The notes: generated by a model not told the origin, from the letters alone. 13,203 nt of DNA from an uncultured Oscillospiraceae bacterium (GCA_910587285.1 CAJULM010000009.1:1-13203), one strand, 5' to 3'; positions 1 through 5,198 are shown, numbered from the stretch's first letter. Numbers and translations are program-made.

Positions 1-360
1 TTTGGACGGAAACAGAAGCACGAAGTATCACTTGACTATCTGATGTCCGAAACGCACTTTGAGCCGTTCACGACAGACAATTACTTTGAGCAATACGACA
101 TTCCAACTGTTTTTGTTGTGAAAGGGCAGAAAATTGTTGTGGCAAGCAAACGGTTAGCGGACGCATTAGCCAGATTGCCAGAACAGCGGCGCGCTGTCCT
201 GCTGATGTATTTCTTCCTCGGTTACACTGATACAGAAGTCGGGAACGAGTACGGGCGGAGCAGAAGCACAGCGAATTACTGGAAACACGCGGCATTAAAG
301 CAGTTGAGAAAGGAATGGTTGAAATCAGAACATGAGGAGCAAGAAGCTGATACCCTTTGA
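1..360 (+). CDS. ICE-type sigma-70 region 4-like regulator, 5' partial
   Basis: The reading frame is open from the first base of the window, so the gene starts upstream. The ATG at 43 is internal: the upstream codons continue the same protein in frame (FGRKQKHEVSLDYL precedes it). About 119 residues are visible. The C-terminal half, with LPEQRRAVLLMYFFLGYTD followed by a segment rich in R, S and K, has the form of a sigma-70 region 4 helix-turn-helix: a helix ending in an aliphatic run, a GYTDTEVG turn and a recognition helix RSRSTANYWKHAAL. Small proteins of this kind are standard accessory genes of Tn916/Tn1549-type conjugative elements, where they lie just before a small HTH gene and the xis/int module. 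It overlaps the next gene by 29 bp. Its role is probably transcriptional regulation of the element. That role is inferred; the family assignment is by recognition of the sequence pattern. Confidence 0.85.
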   Translation, partial: FGRKQKHEVSLDYLMSETHFEPFTTDNYFEQYDIPTVFVVKGQKIVVASKRLADALARLPEQRRAVLLMYFFLGYTDTEVGNEYGRSRSTANYWKHAALKQLRKEWLKSEHEEQEADTL

Positions 361-535
361 AGTCATTGAAAAAGCTGTCGCTGGAGAACCGGAAGCCATA
401 GATGCGGTATTGCGGCACTATGCCGGACATATCAAATACCTGTCTACCTATCGGGGACATATCAATGATGATATTCAAGACAGTCTGAAAGCACAGCTTA
501 TCAAAGCTATCCTGCAATTCCGTTTTGACAGGTAG
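332..535 (+). CDS. Small ICE helix-turn-helix protein (HTH_16 type)
   Basis: A 67-residue protein starting MRSKKLIPFEVIEKAVAGEP. The pattern of basic N-terminus, P-F/Y-E-V-I, a short helix 'AVAGEPEAIDAVLRHYAGHI', then an acidic linker and 'LKAQLIKAIL' matches the small HTH_16 proteins (Orf8-like) found after the sigma-like gene in Tn916-family elements. It starts inside the sigma-like gene (29-bp overlap), which suggests translational coupling; the purine-rich GAGAAAGGA at 305-313 is the only plausible ribosome binding site and lies rather far (18 nt) upstream. In intact Tn916-like elements xis and int usually follow, but here the frame is followed by 766 bp without a recognisable gene. DNA binding is inferred from the family, not demonstrated. 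Confidence 0.8.
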   Translation: MRSKKLIPFEVIEKAVAGEPEAIDAVLRHYAGHIKYLSTYRGHINDDIQDSLKAQLIKAILQFRFDR

Positions 536-541
536 GCAGTA

Positions 542-612
542 GCAAAGCCAGAAAAAGCCGTCAAGGATAAAATGCACGCTTGCGCGTCCTTGACGGCTTT
601 CCCTGTCTTTGC
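542..612 (+). terminator. Long stem-loop after the ICE genes, terminator-like
   Basis: The arms AAAGCCGTCAAGGA (554-567) and TCCTTGACGGCTTT (587-600) are perfectly complementary over 14 bp with a 19-nt loop. An outer pair GCAAAG (542-547) / CTTTGC (607-612) extends the structure. It begins 7 bp after the stop codon of the HTH gene. The T content behind the stem is modest, so it may be a terminator or a structural DNA/RNA element. Confidence 0.55.
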
Positions 613-626
613 TGTTAGGTGGCTAA

Positions 627-659
627 GAGAGCGTAAGCGGATAAACCGCTTACGCTCTC
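627..659. repeat. Perfect 14-bp palindromic hairpin, 5-nt loop
   Basis: GAGAGCGTAAGCGG (627-640) and CCGCTTACGCTCTC (646-659) are perfectly complementary, with loop ATAAA. No T-run follows on either strand, which argues against a simple terminator. It lies 16 bp outside the first 114-bp module and mirrors the hairpin outside the second one. Confidence 0.8.
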
Positions 660-675
660 AATCCATTATGGAATG

Positions 676-789
676 TGTTACGCGATAGAGTGCTTTTCTC
701 GCTTGATTTAAGCGGCATTACAGCGGCGATAGGGGCAGGCACAATGTTTTATACTCCCACCCTTAAAAATGGCGTTCTATTGCGTAACA
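676..789 (+). repeat. 114-bp module A bounded by inverted TGTTACGC motifs
   Basis: The module begins TGTTACGCGATAGA (676-689) and ends TCTATTGCGTAACA (776-789); the ends are complementary at 13 of 14 positions. It is homologous to module B (1043-1156) read on the other strand: both are exactly 114 bp, and hand alignment without gaps gives identity at about 56% of positions. Shared blocks at equal offsets include TTGAT (28-32), GCGGC (37-41), TTTATAC (73-79), CCCT (83-86) and AAAAA (88-92). No target-site duplication is visible at its edges. Function unknown; candidates are recombinase or replication-protein binding sites, a small non-autonomous element, or a structured RNA. Confidence 0.75.
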
Positions 790-822
790 TAGCAAACGAT
801 ATTTCTTTGTGTTGCTATTTCC

Positions 823-897
823 ATTCCATTCCTTTCCGGCGGCTCTGCCGTTTCTTTTGGAAAGGGATTAAGGGAAAGGAAAGGATAGGAATGGAAT
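823..897. repeat. Imperfect pyrimidine/purine inverted repeat
   Basis: ATTCCATTCC (823-832) pairs with GGAATGGAAT (888-897). Between them the left side is pyrimidine-rich, the right side is a run of GGAAAGG-like purines, and a small hairpin CGGC...GCCG (837-850) sits near the middle. The pairing would produce a long imperfect stem in the spacer between the two 114-bp modules. Confidence 0.55.
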
Positions 898-957
898 CGG
901 TATTTGATTAAATCCGTATTTGGTTTTTCTTTAGTTATTTATATCTTTATTTAATTG

Positions 958-993
958 CGTTGGATTTTCCAACGTAGGCTTTTCCAACATAGG
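958..993. repeat. Short hairpin with tandem TTTTCCAAC(G/A)TAGG repeat
   Basis: CGTTGG (958-963), loop ATTTT, CCAACG (969-974) form a perfect 6-bp hairpin. The segment TTTTCCAACGTAGG (965-978) is repeated as TTTTCCAACATAGG (980-993), a 15-bp period with one mismatch in 14. Confidence 0.6.
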
Positions 994-1042
994 GCAATCC
1001 GAGATAGGCGGTCTATGCTCCGCCGGATAATTACCGCGGTTT

Positions 1043-1156
1043 TGTTACGCAGTAGAAAGGCGTTTTTGAGGGAAAAGGTATAAATCCCTTGCCGCATGGG
1101 AAATGCGCCCACAAAGCCGCCTGTATCAATGCTTTTTCAGCCCCTACTGCGTAACA
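1043..1156 (-). repeat. 114-bp module B, inverted and diverged copy of module A
   Basis: The ends TGTTACGCAGTAGA (1043-1056) and CCTACTGCGTAACA (1143-1156) are complementary at 13 of 14 positions; shifted outward by one base (1042-1055 against 1144-1157) the pairing is perfect over 14 bp. On the minus strand the module aligns gap-free with module A over the full 114 bp. An 8-bp palindrome ACCGCGGT (1033-1040) lies just outside one end. On the minus strand it is also open in one frame, within a 55-codon frame from a GTG at 1196-1198 to a stop at 1031-1033, but module A has two stop codons in the matching frame, so coding is doubtful. Confidence 0.75.
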
Positions 1157-1157
1157 A

Positions 1158-1217
1158 GGGGCATGAAAAAAGCGGGCAAGAAACGCTTTGTTTCTCACTC
1201 GCCTTTTTCTGCACCCC
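1158..1217. repeat. 60-bp imperfect hairpin outside module B
   Basis: GGGG (1158-1161) pairs with CCCC (1214-1217), the A-rich segment near 1165-1170 pairs with the T-run near 1204-1208, and AGAAAC (1179-1184) pairs with GTTTCT (1190-1195) around loop GCTTT. It lies on the outer flank of module B as the 627-659 hairpin lies outside module A. Confidence 0.55.
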
Positions 1218-1301
1218 GTATGACAGCTACCCTATTTCAGTTTGTTGGTTGATACTGTTTTATGAGTAGCTACCATTCGCACGGTCCTTTTTGTTGTTTT
1301 G

Positions 1302-1580
1302 TTAACCCTCGCCGCGCATCTTAGCGAAGCACTCGCTACAATAAACAGGACGGTCAGACTTGGGCTCAAAAGGAACCTTTGCCTCGCTACCGCAGGTAGC
1401 GCAAACAGCAGTGAAATACTCCCGAGGGCCACGGGCGGCAGCCTTGCGGGCATCGCGGCAGGATTTGCAGCGCTGAGGCTCGTTCTGGAAACCGCGCTCA
1501 GCGTAAAACTCCTGCTCGCCGGCGGTGAATACGAACTCTTGGCCGCATTCTTTACACACTAAGGTCTTGTCTTCGTACAT
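1302..1580 (-). CDS. Small zinc-ribbon protein with four CxxC knuckles
   Basis: A 92-residue cytoplasmic protein beginning MYEDKTLVCKECGQEFVFTA. Four CxxC pairs are visible: C9/C12, C38/C41, C60/C63 and C81/C84, enough for two zinc sites. The first half has the CxxCG-x-EF-xF-xxxEQ-xFY-xxxGF-xN-xP-xRC-xxC pattern of the small zinc-ribbon proteins common in Clostridia, whose function is unknown. The ATG is preceded by GAGAGGG with normal spacing. It lies 65 bp downstream of sigH and may be cotranscribed with it. No terminator is seen after its stop codon, where the repeat-rich element end begins, so the element may have displaced it. The C-terminus (SECFAKMRGEG) looks complete. A nucleic-acid or protein-binding role is only inferred from the zinc motifs. 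Confidence 0.85.
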   Translation of the reverse strand: MYEDKTLVCKECGQEFVFTAGEQEFYAERGFQNEPQRCKSCRDARKAAARGPREYFTAVCATCGSEAKVPFEPKSDRPVYCSECFAKMRGEG

Positions 1581-1645
1581 AGGAAATACCCTCTCTTTGA
1601 TGCCCAGAACCGGAAAAGCAACCTGCTGGGACTATAATATTTGCG

Positions 1646-2236
1646 TCAGCTTTCGCTGATAACGCCAAGGTCGCCGGCTACCTTTCGCCGGGTGCGCTGA
1701 ATCGCATTGTCCACTGATTTAATGGGACATCCCAACTGTTCGCTGATTTCCCGATAGGACAGACCGCGCAAAAAGAATGAAAGAATTTTTCGTTCCAAGG
1801 GTGACAGCTTTTGACGAAGCCGAATCATTCGCTCAGCTTCTTCCTCCCTACTGATATACAATTCCTCTGGACTGGCATCATTACCAAGCATGGGAGACTC
1901 AAGAGGAATGCTGTCGTTAAGTGGGGCGTGTTTGCTCCGGGAGGCAGTGGTAACAGCTGAACGGATACGGTTGCGAATACAAACCTCTGCAAATGTTTTG
2001 AATTTTGCGTCCCGTGCGGGGTCAAATTCTCGAATAGCCTTCAAAAGACCAAAGGTTGCCTCTTGAATCAGATCTTCGCTCTCTCCCCCAGCAAGAAAAT
2101 ATGGGCGAGCACACATACGAACCATGCGCAGATATCGCTTAACCAAGAGTTCTTCCGCATCCCGGTCTCCAGAAGCCGTTAGATAGCACAATTCCTCATC
2201 GCTGTATTCATTTTTTGAAGAATCAATAGTGCTCAT
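1646..2236 (-). CDS. sigH: RNA polymerase sigma factor SigH (Spo0H)-like
   Basis: A 196-residue sigma-70 family protein that resembles sigma-H of spore formers. Region 2 contains ARPYFLAGGESEDLIQEATF (residues 43-62), including the core-binding EDLIQEA, followed by GLLKAIREFDP, TFAEVCIRNRI and SKHAPLND, matching the YFLIGADREDIVQE / FAELCITRQI / KHIPLNS series known from Bacillus SigH. Region 4 carries LSPLERKILSFFLRGLSYRE and a recognition helix KSVDNAIQRTRRK (173-185). Family members direct early sporulation, stationary-phase or competence transcription by recruiting RNA polymerase. It lies downstream of ruvB but has its own strong promoter (2252-2281). The ATG start agrees with the family N-terminus, yet there is no good ribosome binding site and the leader would be only about 9 nt. 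It could be a paralogue of SigH in the same subfamily. Confidence 0.85.
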   Translation of the reverse strand: MSTIDSSKNEYSDEELCYLTASGDRDAEELLVKRYLRMVRMCARPYFLAGGESEDLIQEATFGLLKAIREFDPARDAKFKTFAEVCIRNRIRSAVTTASRSKHAPLNDSIPLESPMLGNDASPEELYISREEEAERMIRLRQKLSPLERKILSFFLRGLSYREISEQLGCPIKSVDNAIQRTRRKVAGDLGVISES

Positions 2237-2251
2237 ACTTTAACCCTGTAT

Positions 2252-2281
2252 ATTATAATCATAAAATTTAAGAATTGTCAA
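2252..2281 (-). promoter_or_regulatory. Sigma-A-type promoter of sigH
   Basis: On the minus strand a perfect -35 TTGACA (2276-2281) and a perfect -10 TATAAT (2252-2257) are separated by 18 bp in an AT-rich stretch. The start point would fall near 2245, leaving about 9 nt before the sigH ATG. Confidence 0.75.
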
Positions 2282-2374
2282 TCTCTTTTGGCGATTTTTT
2301 AGAAAATTCCTGAAAAATTCTTTTTGCTTTAGGAGGTTTGCTGAAATATATGTTCCCATGAGGCGATTCATACG

Positions 2375-3445
2375 CTAAAAGGTCAGCTGTTCCAATGTTG
2401 GTTCTGCGTTTGGCCCACCAGGCATGGGCAATCCCAAGTGTTGATATGCTTTCGTAGTAACACACCGACCGCGAGGAGTTCGAGTGAGGAAACCAAGTTG
2501 CATCAAATAGGGCTCGTACACATCTTCCAGGGTAATCGACTCCTCATTGATCGTAGCGGCCAAGGTGTCCAACCCCACTGGTCCTCCCCCGTAATTACAG
2601 ATAATGCTGGATAACATTCTCCGGTCGACTTGGTCCAACCCCAACTCGTCAACCTCCAATGCCTGGAGCGCCCGGTCGGCAACGGCTTGCGTCACGACGC
2701 CCCCGGCCGTTACCTGGGCAAAATCCCGTACCCGCCGAAGCATTCGATTGGCGATTCGAGGCGTTCCGCGGCTACGGCGGGCGATCTCCAACGCACCTTC
2801 TCCCTCAATAGGCACATTTAGTATACCGGCGGACCGGGTAACAATGTGAGCCAACTCCGTTGGCGAATAAAGCTCCAATCGCAACGTAACGCCAAAACGG
2901 TCACGCAAAGGTGCGGACAACTGACCTGCCCGGGTGGTAGCGCCAATGAGCGTGAACTTTGGCAGATCCAATCGGATGGAGTTGGCGGATGGGCCCTTGC
3001 CAATGATAATGTCAATGGCATAGTCCTCCATAGCTGGGTACAAAATTTCCTCCACAGAGCGGTTCAGCCGGTGGATTTCATCTACAAATAGGACGTCGTT
3101 TTCCTGGAGGTTTGTGAGTAGCGCCGCCAAATCGCCTGGCTTCTCAATGGCAGGGCCGGAGGTGATGCGGATATTAACACCCATCTCATTGGCGATGATA
3201 CCTGACAGAGTGGTTTTGCCCAGCCCCGGGGGACCGTGAAGCAGTACATGGTCTAAGGGTTCGCCCCGCATTTTAGCTGCTTGAATAAAAATGGACAGGT
3301 TGCCCTTTGCTTTTTCCTGACCGATGTATTCTACCAGGGATTTAGGGCGCAAGGATCCCTCTCCTTCATCCTCTGGGGTAAGCGAGGTGGTGACCAAAGG
3401 CGCTTCTGTCTCAAAGCCGCCGTTATCAGAAAAATCAATGCTCAA
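2375..3445 (-). CDS. ruvB: Holliday junction branch migration ATPase RuvB
   Basis: A 356-residue AAA+ motor protein. Walker A GPPGLGKT (71-78), Walker B LFVDEIH (119-125), sensor 1 GATTRAG (168-174), the DRFG arginine segment (182-185) and a C-terminal winged helix with YIGQ-type (N-terminal) and GGGPVGLDTLA / EPYLMQLGFLTRTPRGR (C-terminal) signatures are all present. RuvB hexamers drive branch migration on RuvA-bound junctions during recombination and repair. The start is a TTG; AGAGGAAGTG lies upstream at suitable spacing and no ATG or GTG fits the frame nearby. The preceding DUF3784 gene stops only 4 bp before the start codon, so translation is probably coupled. It is the fourth gene of ruvC-ruvA-DUF3784-ruvB. 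The N-terminal ~22 residues before the conserved core are slightly longer than in many homologues. Confidence 0.97.
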   Translation of the reverse strand: MSIDFSDNGGFETEAPLVTTSLTPEDEGEGSLRPKSLVEYIGQEKAKGNLSIFIQAAKMRGEPLDHVLLHGPPGLGKTTLSGIIANEMGVNIRITSGPAIEKPGDLAALLTNLQENDVLFVDEIHRLNRSVEEILYPAMEDYAIDIIIGKGPSANSIRLDLPKFTLIGATTRAGQLSAPLRDRFGVTLRLELYSPTELAHIVTRSAGILNVPIEGEGALEIARRSRGTPRIANRMLRRVRDFAQVTAGGVVTQAVADRALQALEVDELGLDQVDRRMLSSIICNYGGGPVGLDTLAATINEESITLEDVYEPYLMQLGFLTRTPRGRCVTTKAYQHLGLPMPGGPNAEPTLEQLTF

Positions 3446-3449
3446 GGGT

Positions 3450-3767
3450 TCACTTCCTCTTGACTTTTTTGGAGGTATTCATATAAATCACGCCGGCGAT
3501 AACGACAACAAAAAGCAAAACTATGCCGGTCCACATAAGCGGCATACTTTCGAGAAGCGTACTCAGCATAAGTACACCAAAACAGGCGGCACAAACAAAC
3601 ATTAAGCTGCCCATGGCTCGACAGAGGGCCTTTTCATCATACTGAGACTTTTCCTTTGGGCTGGCGGTGTTGTAACCCGCGATGAGGAAGCTTCCTTTCC
3701 CACACATGAACACAATTCCCAACACGACAAAAAGCAGTGCCGCTACGCCATGGATCAGCAATAACAT
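3450..3767 (-). CDS. DUF3784 small membrane protein within the ruv operon
   Basis: A 105-residue protein with three predicted hydrophobic segments: the N-terminal LLLIHGVAALLFVVLGIVFM, a middle segment around GSLMFVCAACFGVLML, and a C-terminal segment around IVLLFVVVIAGVIYM, ending in a basic tail KKVKRK. The motif GKGSFLIAGYNTASPKEKSQ after the first segment is the hallmark of the DUF3784 family, whose function is unknown. The ATG at 3767 is chosen over a TTG six bases upstream because AAGGAGG (3775-3781) stands 7 nt before the ATG and only 1 nt before the TTG. That Shine-Dalgarno overlaps the ruvA stop codon, and the gene's own stop lies 4 bp before ruvB. It is therefore embedded between ruvA and ruvB. 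Whether it has any link to recombination is unknown; cotranscription may be incidental. Confidence 0.85.
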   Translation of the reverse strand: MLLLIHGVAALLFVVLGIVFMCGKGSFLIAGYNTASPKEKSQYDEKALCRAMGSLMFVCAACFGVLMLSTLLESMPLMWTGIVLLFVVVIAGVIYMNTSKKVKRK

Positions 3768-3779
3768 ATTCAAGCCTCC

Positions 3780-4385
3780 TTATGTCTTTATCATCTTCTT
3801 TAACGCCTGCTTAACTACCTCCTCCAAGGACAATGTTTCTAAATCAACTCCTTTCAGCGCCACTGCAATCTCATTTTGACTATAGCCCAACACTGCCAAC
3901 GCGGCGGACGCCTCGCTGGCCTTATTTTCCGGAATGATGGTGACACCGCCAGCGAAGGCCTCTCCCCCGCCAGTAGTCAACTGCCCCTTGGCCAGCTTAT
4001 CCTTCAACTCCAAAATGATGCGCTGAGCAATTTTCTTTCCGATTCCAGGCGCGGATGTGAGGGCTTTTTCATTGCCAGACACGATGGCCATGGCCAGCCC
4101 CTCGGGGCTGTTGGCAGATAAAATGGCCAGCGCCGCCTTAGGTCCCACTCCAGATACGCCGATCAGCATACGAAAGCACCCCAACTCGCTCTCGCTGGCA
4201 AAACCATATAACTCAAAGATATCCTCACGAACATACAGATGAGTGTAAAGCTTTGCAGCTTTCCCAACATTGATTTTACTGATGGTATGGTTGGTTGTGC
4301 GGCAGGCATAGCCCACCCCTCCACAGTCAATCACAGCCATATAGGGCTCTATGTGGGCAACAGTTCCGTTTATATAGTAATACAC
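3780..4385 (-). CDS. ruvA: Holliday junction DNA-binding protein RuvA
   Basis: A 201-residue protein in three parts: an N-terminal OB fold (YYYINGTVAHIEPYMAVIDC), two helix-hairpin-helix motifs (GVSGVGPKAALAILS at 76-90 and SAPGIGKKIAQRIILELK at 111-128), a flexible linker, and a C-terminal domain III (about 155-201) that contacts RuvB. RuvA tetramers hold the four-way junction in a square plane. The frame is open farther upstream, but the start is set at the GTG at 4383-4385: GGAGAG lies about 6 nt before it, the family N-terminus begins there, and the resulting length equals the typical 201 residues. A longer start would overlap ruvC with unrelated sequence. It follows ruvC after 16 bp. Confidence 0.96.
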   Translation of the reverse strand: MYYYINGTVAHIEPYMAVIDCGGVGYACRTTNHTISKINVGKAAKLYTHLYVREDIFELYGFASESELGCFRMLIGVSGVGPKAALAILSANSPEGLAMAIVSGNEKALTSAPGIGKKIAQRIILELKDKLAKGQLTTGGGEAFAGGVTIIPENKASEASAALAVLGYSQNEIAVALKGVDLETLSLEEVVKQALKKMIKT

Positions 4386-4401
4386 AGCAATCTCTCCAAA
4401 T

Positions 4402-4893
4402 TTATGATAATGCTCTGAGCTGTGACGTGGACGACCGGGCGTGGCATAGGGCGATAGCCACGGCATCAGCGGCGTCGTCCGGTTTCGGCACAGCATTCAG
4501 GTTTAACAGCCGTTTCGTCATATCCATTACCTGCCGTTTTTCTGCTTTACCATAGCCCACTACTGCCTGTTTCACCTGAGATGGATTGTATTCAAAAATA
4601 GGAAGGCCCAGCTTTTCAGCTGTCATGAGGATAACACCTCTGGCCTGGGCCACCCCAATGCCAGTGGTAACGTTGTGATTAAAAAACAGTTCTTCAATGG
4701 CCATGGTGTCTGGGTGGAACTGCCCGATCAGCTTCTCCAAATCAGTAGCAATCTGCCATAACCGAGCAGATAGCCGTATCCCAGCCGAAGTATTAATGGC
4801 GCCACAGGCAGCCAAATGGTATCTACCCTGCAAGGATTCCACCAATCCAAATCCTACAATGGCATAACCAGGGTCAATTCCCAAAATTAACAT
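4402..4893 (-). CDS. ruvC: Holliday junction endonuclease RuvC
   Basis: A 163-residue resolvase with the RNase H-like fold. It begins MLILGIDPGYAIVGFGLVES, placing the first catalytic acid at D7; the second is E67 in MAIEELFF; the last two are D140 and D143 in KPDDAADAVAIAL. The motifs VAQARGVILM and YNPSQVKQAVVGYGKAEK, conserved in RuvC, are intact. The enzyme nicks Holliday junctions symmetrically with Mg2+ to resolve recombination intermediates. GGAGG (4901-4905) lies 7 nt before the ATG. It is the first gene of the ruvC-ruvA-DUF3784-ruvB operon, with one or two promoters upstream (4950-5007). The length is close to the family norm of about 160-175. Confidence 0.97.
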   Translation of the reverse strand: MLILGIDPGYAIVGFGLVESLQGRYHLAACGAINTSAGIRLSARLWQIATDLEKLIGQFHPDTMAIEELFFNHNVTTGIGVAQARGVILMTAEKLGLPIFEYNPSQVKQAVVGYGKAEKRQVMDMTKRLLNLNAVPKPDDAADAVAIALCHARSSTSQLRALS

Positions 4894-4949
4894 AAAAGAA
4901 CCTCCACGCGCACTGTCACGGCAGAGCGCTCTTATACAAGAACCATTTT

Positions 4950-4977
4950 ATCATAATAGAACTACAAAAACAAGCAA
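4950..4977 (-). promoter_or_regulatory. Promoter P1 of the ruv operon
   Basis: On the minus strand TTGCTT (4972-4977) and TATGAT (4950-4955) are separated by 16 bp. Predicted start near 4943, giving a leader of about 50 nt before ruvC. Confidence 0.55.
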
Positions 4978-4979
4978 TT

Positions 4980-5007
4980 ATCATATAGATATACTATATA
5001 CTACCAA
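4980..5007 (-). promoter_or_regulatory. Possible second promoter P2 of the ruv operon
   Basis: On the minus strand TTGGTA (5002-5007) and TATGAT (4980-4985) are separated by 16 bp, the same -10 hexamer and spacing as P1 exactly 30 bp upstream. It begins right after the tRNA terminator. Confidence 0.4.
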
Positions 5008-5016
5008 TATGTTTAA

Positions 5017-5050
5017 AACGGGAAGACACGCAAAAGTGTGTCTTCCCGTT
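5017..5050 (-). terminator. Terminator of tRNA-Gly, directly abutting its CCA end
   Basis: AACGGGAAGACAC (5017-5029) and GTGTCTTCCCGTT (5038-5050) form a perfect 13-bp stem with an 8-nt loop. On the minus strand the stem is followed by TTTTAAAC. The stem starts at the base adjacent to the encoded CCA of the tRNA. Confidence 0.8.
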
Positions 5051-5124
5051 TGGAGCGGGTGAGGGGAATCGAACCCCCGTGTTCAGCTTGGGAAGCTGAC
5101 ATTCTACCATTGAACTACACCCGC
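5051..5124 (-). tRNA. tRNA-Gly, anticodon CCC
   Basis: The minus strand folds as a 74-nt tRNA with encoded CCA: acceptor arms GCGGGTG / CACCCGC, discriminator T, D-arm TAGTTCAATGGTAGA, anticodon stem TCAGC / GCTGA with loop TTCCCAA (anticodon CCC), and T-arm GGGGGTTCGATTCCCCT. It decodes GGG glycine codons. It has its own promoter (5137-5165) and terminator (5017-5050), so it is a separate transcription unit between the FAH gene and ruvC. Confidence 0.96.
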
Positions 5125-5136
5125 AACGACTTTTTA

Positions 5137-5165
5137 AGTATAACAGATCTATCGTGAAAATGCAA
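5137..5165 (-). promoter_or_regulatory. Promoter of tRNA-Gly
   Basis: On the minus strand TTGCAT (5160-5165) and TATACT (5137-5142) are separated by the ideal 17 bp. The start point would lie about 6 nt before the mature tRNA 5' end. Confidence 0.75.
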
Positions 5166-5198
5166 GCCTTTTTTATAGCTCCAGCCCCTTTCATATGG

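Larger units (their letters stand above)
536..1301. other. Gene-free, repeat-dense element end / chromosome junction
   Basis: No convincing gene is found on either strand over 766 bp. The stretch contains, in order: a 14-bp stem-loop (554-600), a second 14-bp stem-loop (627-659), a 114-bp module with inverted ends (676-789), a purine/pyrimidine inverted repeat (823-897), a short hairpin with a tandem 14-mer (958-993), small GC hairpins (1007-1040), a second 114-bp module in opposite orientation (1043-1156) and a 60-bp imperfect hairpin (1158-1217). The final segment 1218-1301 holds AGCTACC twice (1225-1231, 1268-1274), the palindrome GTAGCTAC (1266-1273) and a T-rich run up to the stop codon of the zinc-ribbon gene. 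The mobile-element boundary most likely lies within 1218-1301, but the exact junction cannot be fixed without the empty site or the other end. Confidence 0.7.

Noticed and set aside
68..577. A 169-codon minus-strand frame opposite the two ICE genes
   Set aside because: It is antisense to two recognisable genes and its sequence shows no family features.
675..911. A 78-codon plus-strand frame starting with GTG at 675
   Set aside because: It starts inside the end motif of module A, has no ribosome binding site, and runs through inverted repeats. It is more simply explained by the repeat structure.
536..1301. CRISPR array
   Set aside because: The repeats are few, inverted and unevenly spaced, without regular direct repeats and spacers or cas genes.
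2268..2465. A 65-codon minus-strand frame overlapping the ruvB end
   Set aside because: It overlaps the conserved RuvB C-terminus in another frame and contains the sigH -35 element; the translation is unrecognisable.
5051..5124. tRNA-Gly as an integration site of a mobile element
   Set aside because: The tRNA is flanked by its own promoter and terminator, with no duplicated 3' end or integrase nearby.
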